A stretch of DNA of 64,000 bases, from positions 3,513 through 67,512 of the forward strand of contig JAGKWN010000007.1 of assembly GCA_021151805.1 (NCBI GenBank), given 5' to 3'. Both the position numbers and the translations under genes were made by a program. Origin of the DNA: Cytophagaceae bacterium. GTDB taxonomy: Bacteria; Bacteroidota; Bacteroidia; Cytophagales; Cytophagaceae. The notes beneath the pieces were generated by a model. That model worked only from the letters and a program-made list of their open reading frames with translations, searched no databases and was not told where the DNA came from. Of this stretch, positions 16,861-26,794 are shown piece by piece (the first letter of the stretch is position 1; the number at the start of each line of letters is the position of its first letter).

Positions 16861-17247
16861 ATGGAAGTATTAAACGCCATTGGAAGAAGAAAGACATCAG
16901 TAGCACGTGTTTACCTGCAATCAGGTAAAGGAGCTATCGTGGTAAATGGTCTTGATTTCAAAACATATTTTAAAACCGAGCCTCTTCAGATCTCTGTTCA
17001 GAGCCCTCTTAACCTGGTTTCTGAAGCCGGTAAATATGATATTAATGTTAACGTACAAGGCGGTGGTGTTACTGGCCAGGCTGAAGCAATCCGTTTAGGT
17101 ATTGCTCGTGCACTTGTACTGGTTAACGGTGAATTTAAATCTCCTTTGAGAAAAGAAGGTTTAATGACTAGAGATTCTCGTATGGTAGAACGTAAGAAAT
17201 ACGGTAAGAGAAAAGCTCGTAAAAGATTCCAATTCAGTAAACGTTAA
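16861..17247 (+). CDS. rpsI: 30S ribosomal protein S9
   Basis: The 128-residue protein has the S9 start IGRRKTSVARVYL, the central GQAEAIRLGIARAL, and the basic C-terminal tail ending KKYGKRKARKRFQFSKR that reaches the decoding site. It is cotranscribed with rplM and rpsB. Confidence 0.97.
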   Translation: MEVLNAIGRRKTSVARVYLQSGKGAIVVNGLDFKTYFKTEPLQISVQSPLNLVSEAGKYDINVNVQGGGVTGQAEAIRLGIARALVLVNGEFKSPLRKEGLMTRDSRMVERKKYGKRKARKRFQFSKR

Positions 17248-17271
17248 TATTTCTCTCTATTTTATAATACG

Positions 17272-18036
17272 ATGGCTAAGAAAATCGAATATAAAGACTT
17301 ATTGGATGCAGGCGTTCACTTTGGTCACCTTACTCGTAAGTGGAATCCAAAGATGGCTCCATATATCTTCATGGAGAAGAATGGCATTCATTTAATCGAC
17401 TTAAATAAAACATTAGTTTGTTTAGACGAAGCTAATACTGCTCTTAAAAGCATTGTACGTTCAGGACGTAAAGTTTTGTTCGTTGCAACAAAAAAACAAG
17501 CTCAGGAAGTAGTTACTGCTGAAGCTAAAAGATTGAAAATGCCTTACGCAACTGAGCGTTGGTTAGGCGGTATGTTGACAAACTTCGCAACAGTTCGTAA
17601 ATCATTGAAGAAAATGTCTTCAATGGAGAAAATGATGAAGGATGAAGCATTCAGTTCTTTAAACAAAAAAGAAAGACTTGTATTAAGTCGTGAAAAAGAA
17701 AAACTTGAAAAAGTATTAGGCGGTATCGCTGACTTAACACGTCTTCCTGCAGCTATCTTTGTTGTAGATGTTAAAAAAGAACACATCGCAATCGCTGAAG
17801 CTAAAAAATTAGGTATCCCTGTATTTGCAATTGTAGATACAAACTCTGATCCTACTATTGTAGACTTCCCGATTCCTGCAAACGATGATGCATTTAAATC
17901 TATCTCTATCTTAACTCAGGCAATCGGTCAAGGAATTGAAGATGCTTTGTCTGAAAGAAAAAGAGAAAAAGATGACGCAAAATTAAAAGAAGACGAAGAA
18001 TCTAAAAAAGCTTCTGATAAAGCTGAGATTCAATAA
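17272..18036 (+). CDS. rpsB: 30S ribosomal protein S2
   Basis: The 254-residue protein has S2 signatures DLLDAGVHFGHLTRKWNPKM, ERWLGGMLTNF and PVFAIVDTNSDP. The C-terminus is an extended charged tail (KREKDDAKLKEDEES region). A strong hairpin lies between it and tsf, so EF-Ts output is probably partly uncoupled from S2. Confidence 0.97.
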   Translation: MAKKIEYKDLLDAGVHFGHLTRKWNPKMAPYIFMEKNGIHLIDLNKTLVCLDEANTALKSIVRSGRKVLFVATKKQAQEVVTAEAKRLKMPYATERWLGGMLTNFATVRKSLKKMSSMEKMMKDEAFSSLNKKERLVLSREKEKLEKVLGGIADLTRLPAAIFVVDVKKEHIAIAEAKKLGIPVFAIVDTNSDPTIVDFPIPANDDAFKSISILTQAIGQGIEDALSERKREKDDAKLKEDEESKKASDKAEIQ

Positions 18037-18057
18037 TTAGTTTTCTAATTCATAGTT

Positions 18058-18094
18058 AAAATTGAACATTGGTCTCCAATGTTCAATTTTTTTT
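18058..18094 (+). terminator. Terminator/attenuator between rpsB and tsf
   Basis: A perfect 15-bp stem (18058-18072 with 18076-18090) and a TCT loop end in a continuous T-run to 18094. This is a near-ideal intrinsic terminator placed between two genes that are usually cotranscribed. Confidence 0.85.
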
Positions 18095-18134
18095 AAAAAC
18101 AAATCAATTTCAAAAACAACAAACTCATTTGATC

Positions 18135-18971
18135 ATGTCAACAATTAGTGCAGCTGAAGTTAATAAGCTAAGAACAATGACTGGTGCAGGTATGATGGAT
18201 TGCAAAAAAGCTCTTACTGAATCCGGTGGAGACTTTGAAGCTGCTATCGATATTCTTCGTAAAAAAGGACAAAAAGTATCTGCTGCTCGTGCAGAAAATA
18301 CAACTTCTGAAGGTATTGTTTCAATCACTGTTTCGGCAGATGGTAAAAACGGTAAATTAATCGCGCTTGCTTGCGAAACAGAACCTGTTTCTAAAGTAGC
18401 TGATTTCAAAAACCTTTCTGAAGCTATTATGGCTGCTGCTGTAGCTAAAAAACCAACTACTGCTGAAGAACTTTCTGCTTTAGCTTTAGCCGATGGCCGC
18501 AGTATTCAGGAGCACATCATCGACCTTACAGGTAAAATCGGTGAAAAAATTGCTATAGCTTCTTATGTTTCTATGGACGGTGAGCAAGTTGTACCTTATG
18601 TTCACTCTAATGGTAAATTAGGTGTATTGGTTGCATTGAAAAATACTGGCGGAAAAGATTTCTCTGAAGCTGGTAGAGATGTAGCTATGCAGGCAGCAGC
18701 AATGAAGCCGGTAGCTCTTGATAAAGACGATGTAGATCCTAAAACGGTTGAACGTGAAATCGAAATCGGTAAAGAACAAGCTAGAGCAGAAGGTAAGCCG
18801 GAAGCAATGCTTGAAAAAATTGCTTTGGGTAAATTGAATAAATTCTACAAAGACTCTACTTTATTGAATCAGGAATTTGTGAAAGATAACTCTAAATCAA
18901 TTTCTCAAATGTTGGACGGTGTTCATAAAGGATTAACTGTTTCTGCATTTGTAAGAATTTCTTTGAGCTAA
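18135..18971 (+). CDS. tsf: Elongation factor Ts
   Basis: EF-Ts exchanges GDP for GTP on EF-Tu. The N-terminal UBA-like domain (AAEVNKLRTMTGAGMMDCKK) and the core contacts with EF-Tu are recognisable. The ATG at 18135 (MSTISAAEV) is chosen because the upstream alternative near 18069 lies within the terminator loop region and gives an atypical leader. The 278-residue length is normal for the phylum. Confidence 0.96.
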   Translation: MSTISAAEVNKLRTMTGAGMMDCKKALTESGGDFEAAIDILRKKGQKVSAARAENTTSEGIVSITVSADGKNGKLIALACETEPVSKVADFKNLSEAIMAAAVAKKPTTAEELSALALADGRSIQEHIIDLTGKIGEKIAIASYVSMDGEQVVPYVHSNGKLGVLVALKNTGGKDFSEAGRDVAMQAAAMKPVALDKDDVDPKTVEREIEIGKEQARAEGKPEAMLEKIALGKLNKFYKDSTLLNQEFVKDNSKSISQMLDGVHKGLTVSAFVRISLS

Positions 18972-18993
18972 TTTATACTCATTTCTTATAGTA

Positions 18994-19025
18994 AAAAGCT
19001 CCCGTTATTAACGGGAGCTTTTTTA
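18994..19025 (+). terminator. Terminator of tsf
   Basis: Stem AAAAGCTCCCGTT / AACGGGAGCTTTT with a 3-base loop and a T6 tail follows 22 bases after the tsf stop. Confidence 0.9.
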
Positions 19026-19083
19026 TTGACGTATCAGTCCCTTCTTCTCCTGGAAGAACGGTTGATTGCATATTTACCAGACT

Positions 19084-19133
19084 AATAAAAATAAAAGGCC
19101 TCCGATAATTATCGGAGGCCTTTTATTTTTATT
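19084..19133. terminator. 50-bp perfect palindrome, bidirectional terminator
   Basis: Bases 19084-19108 and 19109-19133 are exact reverse complements with AAAAGG/CCTTTT flanks and a TCCGATAATTATCGGA core. It would terminate the minus-strand LRR gene and back up the tsf terminator. The gap to tsf (19026-19083) shows nothing else. Confidence 0.85.
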
Positions 19134-19155
19134 ATAAAGCCAGTTGTAAAATTAT

Positions 19156-20031
19156 TTATTCAAAAGAAATCTGCGTATTGGGTAATAGAGTCTTTATACG
19201 TTGCTGTTCTTTAGCTGAAATTTCATTACCTACAAGGATTAATTTTTTCAGGTTTTTAAGATTCTCAACTTCTGCAGGCAGCGTAGATAACATGTTTAAT
19301 GCTAAGTCCAGCGTTTCAAGTTGTGTTAATGTTCCAATGTTTGCAGGTAAAACTTTCAAACCATTTTGACGAAGTGTAAGTGTCTTAAGGTTTTTCAGAT
19401 TTCCAATCTCTGCAGGCAGCGTAGATAATTGGTTTTTGTTTAAATTTAATTCTTTAAGAGAAGTAAGTTTACCAATTACTGGTGGTACCAAAGTAATTCT
19501 ATTGCTGCTCAAGTCTAGAGATATCAGTTTATCAAGGTATGCCCATTTCTGAGAAAGCGTTACTAATTTATTGTTGAACATGTTCAACTTAATTAAGTAA
19601 GTGAAGTTTTCAACACCATCAGGCAAGTCAGTTAAAATTTTAGAGCTGAAGTCTGCGCAATAAACAATCTCAGGTTCAACAAAAGCTGATTCCATATTAA
19701 AGCATTCGCCAGTACATAATTCATCGATCTTTTCAGAGGCCTCTTCTTTTCCATATACCATTGAATAGATCAAATCAGAGCAAAGCTCAGAACTCACAAA
19801 GCCCATTTTCTTTCCCAATAATTCTTTAGAGTAGGCTCTGTAATAATAAGCATCTCCGAATTTAGGATTCATACTGATAGCATTAGTGAAATCTCCAATT
19901 GCTTTGATATAATCCTTTTGATTTAAACTGTTTAAGCCAGTTTCATAATAATTTTTTGCATCAGGCTGATTGAAAGATGATCCAAAAATCATTATGGTTG
20001 CGACAGTACAATATGTAAATAATTTTTTCAT
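19156..20031 (-). CDS. Secreted TPR plus leucine-rich-repeat protein
   Basis: This 291-residue protein begins with a signal peptide (KKLFTYCTVATIMIFGS). One TPR unit follows (YYETGLNSLNQKDYIKAIGDF and NPKFGDAYYYRAYS). The C-terminal half has about five LRRs of 23 residues of the type LKNLKTLTLRQNGLKVLPAN. The repeats are the bacterial small-LRR type found in many Bacteroidota surface proteins and suggest protein-protein contact. No C-terminal sorting domain is seen. Function is unknown; it stands alone on the minus strand. Confidence 0.85.
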   Translation of the reverse strand: MKKLFTYCTVATIMIFGSSFNQPDAKNYYETGLNSLNQKDYIKAIGDFTNAISMNPKFGDAYYYRAYSKELLGKKMGFVSSELCSDLIYSMVYGKEEASEKIDELCTGECFNMESAFVEPEIVYCADFSSKILTDLPDGVENFTYLIKLNMFNNKLVTLSQKWAYLDKLISLDLSSNRITLVPPVIGKLTSLKELNLNKNQLSTLPAEIGNLKNLKTLTLRQNGLKVLPANIGTLTQLETLDLALNMLSTLPAEVENLKNLKKLILVGNEISAKEQQRIKTLLPNTQISFE

Positions 20032-20156
20032 GACTTTGTTGAGCTTTATAACCCCTAATAAAAGCGAAGTAATCTTTTTAACGAAAAAGCAATTATGTAG
20101 GTTGTCGATTTCTGTATTAAATTTGAACTAAAAACGGTCTTTTTCTAACATGCAAA

Positions 20157-21443
20157 TTATGAATGCATTATACTTTCTATTTGGTCGATTTCGATGGGGA
20201 TATGTTCCATTAAATCGATGTTTCCATTGCTAACTATCAGAATATCATTCTCTAAGCGAATTCCGATATTTTCTTCCCGGATATAGATTCCCGGCTCTAA
20301 AGTTATCACCATACCCTCTTTTAGCGGTTCATTTTTTACATGGACATCATGTACATCCAAGCCTAAGTGATGACCAATTCCATGCATAAAATATCTCTTA
20401 TATGCCTGTTCGCCGTTCGGTTTTTCTAAATCCTCCTGTTTCAATACATTAAGTTGTAACAATTCGCGGGTCATTAATTTGCCTGTTTGAATATTAAGTT
20501 CCTGCAACGTAACACCAGGTTTGATGATTTTTTTAATTTCTTTGAATACGTTCAGAACAGCCGTGTAAACTTCTTTTTGCCTGCTTGTGAATTTACCATT
20601 AACAGGAACTACGCGTGTTAAATCGGATGCATAGTTACCATATTCGGCACCAAAATCCATCAGGATCAGATCGCCGTCATTACAAACCTGATCATTCTGA
20701 ATATAGTGCAATACACAGGCATTGGCACCGGACGCAATAATAGGCTGATAGGCGTGGCCTCTGGAGCCTTTTCGTACAAATTCATATATGATATCTGCTT
20801 CAATCTCATATTCCCGCACGCCGGGTTTAATGGTTTTTAAAACCCTTGCAAACGCATCTTTAGTTATGTCACACGCTTTCCGGATCGTATCGATTTCAGC
20901 TGGATCTTTTACAGATCGCAATGCATTTGAAATCGGAGCCAGGCGCTTGAATGTATGTAAAGGATAATTCGTTTTACAGGATTGAATAAATCTATCATTT
21001 CTTGTATCGATAAGCTTTTCCGCACGGGCATGTTCATTTTGATCGCAATAGATCGTGGTTGCATCATACGCCAATTGCTTGAATACCGTGTCGAATTCAT
21101 GAAACCAGAATACCGTTTCAATACCGGAAAGTTCTCTCGCCTTGTCTTTCGTTAGTTTATTACCTTCCCATATTGCGATGTGCTCATTGGTTTCAATAAT
21201 GAAGAGCACCTCTTTGTATTTAGCCTCAACAGAATCAGGAAAGACAATAAGGATGGTGTCTTCCTGGTCAATACCGGAAAAATAAAACAGATCGTTATTC
21301 TGTCTGAAAGGCATTGTGCCATCAGCATTTGTAGGATATACATCATTGGAATGAAAGACAGCAATAGAAGATGCGTCTAACCGCTCAGCCAATTTTCTTC
21401 TATTTTGAATAAAAAAGCTTTTATTGATGGGGGTGTATTTCAT
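20157..21443 (-). CDS. pepP: Xaa-Pro aminopeptidase (M24B family)
   Basis: This 428-residue metallopeptidase removes N-terminal residues before proline. The N-terminal creatinase-like domain (about 1-170) precedes the pita-bread catalytic domain. Metal ligands appear in LMDFGAEYGNYASDLTR (two Asp), GIGHHLGLDVHD (His), LEPGIYI (Glu) and IRLENDILI (Glu). Length fits aminopeptidase P. It is divergent from the subtilase gene with only about 40 bp between them. Confidence 0.93.
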   Translation of the reverse strand: MKYTPINKSFFIQNRRKLAERLDASSIAVFHSNDVYPTNADGTMPFRQNNDLFYFSGIDQEDTILIVFPDSVEAKYKEVLFIIETNEHIAIWEGNKLTKDKARELSGIETVFWFHEFDTVFKQLAYDATTIYCDQNEHARAEKLIDTRNDRFIQSCKTNYPLHTFKRLAPISNALRSVKDPAEIDTIRKACDITKDAFARVLKTIKPGVREYEIEADIIYEFVRKGSRGHAYQPIIASGANACVLHYIQNDQVCNDGDLILMDFGAEYGNYASDLTRVVPVNGKFTSRQKEVYTAVLNVFKEIKKIIKPGVTLQELNIQTGKLMTRELLQLNVLKQEDLEKPNGEQAYKRYFMHGIGHHLGLDVHDVHVKNEPLKEGMVITLEPGIYIREENIGIRLENDILIVSNGNIDLMEHIPIEIDQIESIMHS

Positions 21444-21486
21444 TTTGACTAAATTTATACTTGAAGTAATTAATAATTGGACGTAT

Positions 21487-23082
21487 ATGCAAACTATTCA
21501 GCGATCTATTATCGTGTGTTCTTTTTTTATTGTATTTGTTTTTACTGGTTATGCTCAAACTCAAAAATACTGGATTTCATTTGATCATAAAGAAATCAAT
21601 GGATATGACTACAAAAAGTCTTTAAGCGAGCAAACAATTGTTAATAGAACTTCTCTTAATATTCCACTGATTCAGGTAACAGACATTCCTGTTACTACAG
21701 CTTACAAATCATCTTTATCAGATTTAAATATCTCCATTGTAGCAACCTCAAAATGGTTGAATGCAGTAACCGCTTATTTAACGAGCGAGCAGGTTGAACA
21801 AGTAAAGGCGCTGAGTTTTGTTACATCTGTTGAACCGTTAGAAGTGTATATGGTTGGCGCATCTACTGCAATGGATGTTAAGCCGGAGCTGATGCACACT
21901 GCTTTGAAACAAATGAAAGCGAAGAGCTTTACACAGGCAGGTGTGGATGGCTCAGGGATTCGCATTGGTGTGATTGATGCAGGTTTCTATCGGTTGCAGG
22001 AAGATGCAGCAACAAAGTATTTGGTTGAAGATCAAAGAATATTAGGACAACGGGATTTTATAGATCCTACGCGTAAGGATCTTATTACTGTGGCAGCAAC
22101 ATCTTCAGATGATCATGGCAGGCAAGTAGTACGTATGATTGCCGGTTATGATACATCTATTAAAGCTCAGTATGGCATGGCGGTGAATGCATCATTCTAT
22201 TTAGCCCGCACAGAAAACGGCGATAGAGAATATCGTGGAGAAGAAGATATGTGGATAATGGCAATGGAATGGATGGATAGCTTAGGCATTCGTTTAATCA
22301 GTACATCACTAGGCTATGCAACTAAAATGGATGACCCCAGCGATAACTACAAACAATCAGAGATTGATGGTAAGACAGCCCGTATTACAAAAGCTGCGCA
22401 GATTGCTTTTCAGGATAAAGGAATCTTTCTTACAGTTTCGGCAGGTAATGAAGGCGATTCTGAATGGAGAATCATTTCTGCCCCGGCAGATGCAGAAGGA
22501 GCATTATCTGTTGGTGCAACTAACTCGATGAACTGGGATCGGATTTATTACAGTAGTATTGGTCCGGAGAATTTACCTTACCTGAAGCCGAACGTATCGT
22601 GTTTTTCACCCAATGGAACGTCCTTCTCCTGCCCGGCTGTAGCTGGTTTTGTAGCCTGCCTGATGAAATATGATTCTACATTAACCAATGTTCAGTTAAA
22701 AGAAATCATGCAACGCTCCGCGCACTTATATCCTTACGGGAACAATTATATCGGCTATGGCATACCGCAAGCGGATAGAGCGCTGGAGCTTACTAAAGAC
22801 ATCAATAAAGATTTTGGAACGGCAACAGTCGTTCATTGTTCGAAAAAAGTATATAAAGCGCAGTTGGATAAATCGATTAATCTGGAGCTGGTACTGTTCA
22901 ACAAGAAAAATGAAACGATTGTTATCGAACCAGTGAGTAACAGCAAGCATAAAATAATCTTTTTTGACCAGAATACTACGAAAGTTAAAAAAGGTTTAAT
23001 TAAAATCAGAAGAACCAAAAATGCTGCGCGAACAACAGCAGTTGCAGATGAATTCATGACGCTTGAAATTATCTGGGAATAA
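21487..23082 (+). CDS. Secreted S8 subtilisin-like serine protease
   Basis: The ATG at 21487 is used because it directly precedes a signal peptide (IIVCSFFIVFVFTGYAQ); the upstream frame from 21424 overlaps pepP. The 531-residue protein has the triad Asp in RIGVIDAGFY, His in SSDDHGRQVV and Ser in PNGTSFSCPAVAG, with oxyanion Asn in TVSAGNEGDSEW. An N-terminal I9-like propeptide probably fills residues 25-120. It lacks an obvious T9SS sorting domain, so it is probably periplasmic or Sec-exported. Substrate is unknown. Confidence 0.9.
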   Translation: MQTIQRSIIVCSFFIVFVFTGYAQTQKYWISFDHKEINGYDYKKSLSEQTIVNRTSLNIPLIQVTDIPVTTAYKSSLSDLNISIVATSKWLNAVTAYLTSEQVEQVKALSFVTSVEPLEVYMVGASTAMDVKPELMHTALKQMKAKSFTQAGVDGSGIRIGVIDAGFYRLQEDAATKYLVEDQRILGQRDFIDPTRKDLITVAATSSDDHGRQVVRMIAGYDTSIKAQYGMAVNASFYLARTENGDREYRGEEDMWIMAMEWMDSLGIRLISTSLGYATKMDDPSDNYKQSEIDGKTARITKAAQIAFQDKGIFLTVSAGNEGDSEWRIISAPADAEGALSVGATNSMNWDRIYYSSIGPENLPYLKPNVSCFSPNGTSFSCPAVAGFVACLMKYDSTLTNVQLKEIMQRSAHLYPYGNNYIGYGIPQADRALELTKDINKDFGTATVVHCSKKVYKAQLDKSINLELVLFNKKNETIVIEPVSNSKHKIIFFDQNTTKVKKGLIKIRRTKNAARTTAVADEFMTLEIIWE

Positions 23083-23121
23083 ATCCAGCCACGATTGACT
23101 GCTTATTTGCTCTGAAAAAAA

Positions 23122-24363
23122 ATGACAAAAGAGTTTAACGTTTATCAATATCCCAATGGAATAACCTTGTTGCATAAACAAGTTCTATCCACCCGCATTG
23201 CACATTGCGGTTATATATTTGATGTTGGCAGCAGGGATGAAGATATCAAGACGCAAGGCCTGGCCCACTTCTGGGAGCACATGGCTTTTAAAGGAACTGA
23301 AAAAAGAAAAACATTTCAGATATTAAGCAGCCTTGAAGATGTTGGCGGAGATCTAAACGCCTATACAACCAAAGAAAAGATATGGTTTCACGCATCCTTA
23401 CCCTACAATTATTTAGAACGTGCAACAGATGTACTCACAGATATTTCTTTTTATTCTGTATTTCCGGAGAAGGAAATTGAAAAAGAAAAAAAAGTAGTAC
23501 TGGAAGAAATGCATATGTATGCAGATAATCCAGAGGACGCTATTCAGGATGAATTCGAATCCATCATCTTTCCCAATCATTCATTGGGTTATAATATTTT
23601 AGGAACAGAGAAAACACTTGATTCTTTTAAACAACAGAATTTAAAATCATTCCTGAAAAAAAATATAGATACAAGCAGAGTAGCTTTTGTTGTATTGTCT
23701 CCCCATTCCTTTGCAGAGGTAAAACAGATTGCAGATAAATATATTCCCTTTGTTAAAGCGCAGCATTCGGCGAAAATCCGTGAAAAAAATAAAGGCTTTA
23801 AACCAACTACTTTAATTAAAAAGATCGATGCCTCACAAACACATTGTGTTATTGGTGGTATTGGTTTGAATATAAAAGAAGAAAGAAGATTGGGCCTATT
23901 CCTGCTGTCAAACCTTTTGGCCGGCCCTGGCATGACTTCTTCTTTGAATATGGCCATGCGGGAAAAGAAGGGATATGTATATACCATTGAATCGAATTTT
24001 ACTTCCTATATAGATACCGGTGTTTACAGCTTTTATTTTGCAACCGAATCAAAGCAATTTGAAAAAGCGCTGGATGTATTTCATAAAGAAATTAATAAAG
24101 TACGCGATAAAAAATTAAGTGCTGTTCAATTACATCGGTTAAAAGAACAGATCAAAGGGCAGCTGATCATGGCAGAAGAAAATAACAGCAACTTCATGCA
24201 GATGATGGGTAAGAGTTATCTGGATTTTGGCAAGATTGATTCGTTTGACCAGATCGTAAAAAAGATCGATGGTATCTCAGCTCAGGTGATTAATGATCTG
24301 GCAAATCAATTAATGAATCCGGACCGCATGAGTAAATTAATTTACGAACCAGAATCAAAATGA
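23122..24363 (+). CDS. M16-family zinc metallopeptidase
   Basis: The inverted zinc motif HFWEH (His49, Glu52, His53) followed by MAFKGTEKR defines a pitrilysin-family peptidase, and the downstream Glu of the motif is in VLEEMHMYADNPED. The C-terminal M16_C domain has REKKGYVYTIES and related segments. At 413 residues it is the shorter processing-peptidase-like form. Unlike many relatives it has no signal peptide, so a cytoplasmic location is likely. Its stop overlaps the O-methyltransferase start by 4 bp. Confidence 0.92.
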   Translation: MTKEFNVYQYPNGITLLHKQVLSTRIAHCGYIFDVGSRDEDIKTQGLAHFWEHMAFKGTEKRKTFQILSSLEDVGGDLNAYTTKEKIWFHASLPYNYLERATDVLTDISFYSVFPEKEIEKEKKVVLEEMHMYADNPEDAIQDEFESIIFPNHSLGYNILGTEKTLDSFKQQNLKSFLKKNIDTSRVAFVVLSPHSFAEVKQIADKYIPFVKAQHSAKIREKNKGFKPTTLIKKIDASQTHCVIGGIGLNIKEERRLGLFLLSNLLAGPGMTSSLNMAMREKKGYVYTIESNFTSYIDTGVYSFYFATESKQFEKALDVFHKEINKVRDKKLSAVQLHRLKEQIKGQLIMAEENNSNFMQMMGKSYLDFGKIDSFDQIVKKIDGISAQVINDLANQLMNPDRMSKLIYEPESK

Positions 24364-25007
24364 CAGAGATTACAAATCCGGTTATTGAAGAATATATAAG
24401 TACATACAGTTCTGTTGAACCAGAGCTGTTAAAGCAAGTGAATCGGGATACACATGCAGAGGTATTAATGCCGAGAATGTTGTCGGGACATTTCCAGGGA
24501 CGTGTATTGGCTATGCTTGCACAGATGATTCGTCCGAAACGTATTTTAGAGATTGGAACATTTACCGGTTATTCTGCTCTCTCCCTGGTTGAGGGGCTGA
24601 CTGACAACGGAGAGTTGATTACCATAGATATTAATGAAGAGCTGGAAGACCGCGTGCGTGCTTATTTCAGAAAGTCGGAAAGAGCAGAGGCTATCACTTA
24701 TTTAATTGGTGATGCCATTAAGGTTATTGAAAGCATGCACGGCTTATTTGATTTAGTTTTTATTGATGCTGACAAGCATAACAATTTGAATTACTATAAT
24801 CTGATTTTTGATAAGGTGCCTTCTGGAGGATTTATACTGGTGGACAATACCTTGTGGAATGGAAAAGTTGCGAATCCTGATTTGGTTATAAAAGATAAGG
24901 ATACACGGAATCTACATGAATTTAATGTCTTCGTTTCTTCAGATACACGTGTAGAAAAAATTATACTTCCTGTCAGAGATGGCATAACGATAATCCGAAA
25001 AAAGTAA
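24360..25007 (+). CDS. O-methyltransferase (caffeoyl-CoA type)
   Basis: This 215-residue SAM methyltransferase is of the CCoAOMT-like family. It has motif I RILEIGTFTGYSAL, the metal-associated FIDADKHNNLNYY, and DNTLWNGKV. Such enzymes methylate catechol-type hydroxyls with a divalent cation, but bacterial substrates are mostly unknown. It is translationally coupled to the M16 peptidase and 3 bp from the transglycosylase gene. Confidence 0.9.
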   Translation: MTEITNPVIEEYISTYSSVEPELLKQVNRDTHAEVLMPRMLSGHFQGRVLAMLAQMIRPKRILEIGTFTGYSALSLVEGLTDNGELITIDINEELEDRVRAYFRKSERAEAITYLIGDAIKVIESMHGLFDLVFIDADKHNNLNYYNLIFDKVPSGGFILVDNTLWNGKVANPDLVIKDKDTRNLHEFNVFVSSDTRVEKIILPVRDGITIIRKK

Positions 25008-25010
25008 TTC

Positions 25011-26759
25011 ATGTTAAGATTTATTTGCACAATCCTTCTTTCATTCTATGTAGCGCACACGTCCGTTCAGGCACAAACGTTTTCTAAACCGTCGGTTCCT
25101 GATGTGATTGATTTTGCCGGCATGAAACTGGAGTTGTCATCGGCAGCAAAGAAAAAAATTGAGGCAGATGTAACGATGATTTATGGTAGTGCGAAATACC
25201 TGCAGCAAAAAATTGACCGGGCTAATTTATATTTCCCGATTATCGAACATGTGTTTCATGATGAGGGATTCCCGGAAGAGTTTAAGTACCTGGCCCTACA
25301 GGAATCCAGTCTGGTTTCAGATGCCGTTTCAAGTTCGAATGCAGTAGGCTTCTGGCAATTTAAAAAAGAAACGGCTATTGAAGTGGGTGTGAATGTAAAT
25401 GCGTCTGTAGATGAGCGCATGCATATTGTATATGCATCCAGAGGGGCTGCAAAATATTTAAAGAAGAATAACTTATTGCTGGATAATTGGATCTATGCGT
25501 TGTTGTCATACAACGTTGGACCGGGTGGAGTAAAATCACATGTAAAATCAAAATATGTTGGTGCGAAGCGCATGGTGATAGAAGATGACATGCATTGGTA
25601 TGTGATCCGTTTTCTGGCATATAAAATTGCTTACCAGGATCTGGTTGGTAAAGCCAGCCATCCCGAACTTTCCCTGATTGAATACAGCGGTATTAAAAAT
25701 AAATCTTTATCTGATATAGCTAAACAGGCGAAGGTTGATTATGAACTTGTGAAGGAATATAACAAGTGGTGTACCAAAGGACAGGTTCCTGGAGACAAGG
25801 AGTATACGGTTTTGATACCAGCATCCCATGGAACAAAACCATCTATTGAAGATCAAACACCTGTTGATGAAAAGCCAGTGGTGGTAACCACCAATCCGAC
25901 TCCCGGAACAACGACAACACTTCCTAAAAGCTTTCCGGACATACGCACGTTTACAGATTCTTCATCCATGCCGATTTTTGTAAGCATTAATAAAGTGAAA
26001 GCAATCCGTGCAACCAAAGGCGATGATATAAACAGCCTGGCTGTAAAGGCAGGTTTAGCGAAACAGGCATTTTTATATTTCAATGAAATGAAAGGTTTTG
26101 AAACGGTTTCTCCGGGCAGTTTCTATTATTTACAATTAAAGAAAACCAAAGCATTGGTTTCATTTCATACGGTTGCAAAAGGCGAAACGATTCAGTCGAT
26201 TGCTCAGAAGTATGCAATTACTTCAGCCTCTATCCGCAAGCATAACCGGATGAGTAAAAATGAATTTGTAAAAGAGAACAGAGTGTTGTGGTTGCGCGAC
26301 ACAAGACCTAAAACTACACCTATTGAATATAGGCCTACCACACCTCGTATAGAGGATCCGAAAACTACGCCGAAGGAAAAGGTTATTGAAAAACCAGTTG
26401 AAAAAAATGTAATCCCTACTACTGAAATACAGATTGATTCAACTCTGGCAATTTATCATGTTGTTCAATCCGGAGAAACTGTTTTTGGGATCTCAAGAAA
26501 GTATGCCATCGATTCAGATAGTATCCGTCAATGGAATCATCTATCAGGTTACTCGATTCAGGTGAATCAGAAACTGATCGTCGGGTTTAAGCCTAAGGAA
26601 ATTAAAAAGAAAGAAATCATTCACACGGTGCAGGCAGGGGAGACGGTTTACAAAATTTCCAAGCAATACAATGTTACTACTGAAGAAATCAAAAGTTGGA
26701 ATAATATGCCTGATTTTACCCTGAAATTGGGCCAACAATTAAAAATTTACTTACCCTGA
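25011..26759 (+). CDS. MltD-like lytic transglycosylase with LysM repeats
   Basis: This 582-residue exported protein has a signal peptide (LRFICTILLSFYVAHTS), an SLT domain with catalytic Glu98 in FKYLALQESSL, and the SLT motifs AVGFWQF and LLSYNVGPGG. The C-terminal half has at least three LysM domains (about residues 375-420, 480-525 and 532-580), two of them with ETVFGISRKY and ETVYKISKQY, separated by Pro/Thr-rich linkers. It cleaves peptidoglycan glycan strands with anhydro-MurNAc formation, which would link to the MurQ recycling genes in this window. Confidence 0.93.
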   Translation: MLRFICTILLSFYVAHTSVQAQTFSKPSVPDVIDFAGMKLELSSAAKKKIEADVTMIYGSAKYLQQKIDRANLYFPIIEHVFHDEGFPEEFKYLALQESSLVSDAVSSSNAVGFWQFKKETAIEVGVNVNASVDERMHIVYASRGAAKYLKKNNLLLDNWIYALLSYNVGPGGVKSHVKSKYVGAKRMVIEDDMHWYVIRFLAYKIAYQDLVGKASHPELSLIEYSGIKNKSLSDIAKQAKVDYELVKEYNKWCTKGQVPGDKEYTVLIPASHGTKPSIEDQTPVDEKPVVVTTNPTPGTTTTLPKSFPDIRTFTDSSSMPIFVSINKVKAIRATKGDDINSLAVKAGLAKQAFLYFNEMKGFETVSPGSFYYLQLKKTKALVSFHTVAKGETIQSIAQKYAITSASIRKHNRMSKNEFVKENRVLWLRDTRPKTTPIEYRPTTPRIEDPKTTPKEKVIEKPVEKNVIPTTEIQIDSTLAIYHVVQSGETVFGISRKYAIDSDSIRQWNHLSGYSIQVNQKLIVGFKPKEIKKKEIIHTVQAGETVYKISKQYNVTTEEIKSWNNMPDFTLKLGQQLKIYLP

Positions 26760-26794
26760 ATACGTTTTATTAGTTAAATCTTGTAGGTTTAAGA

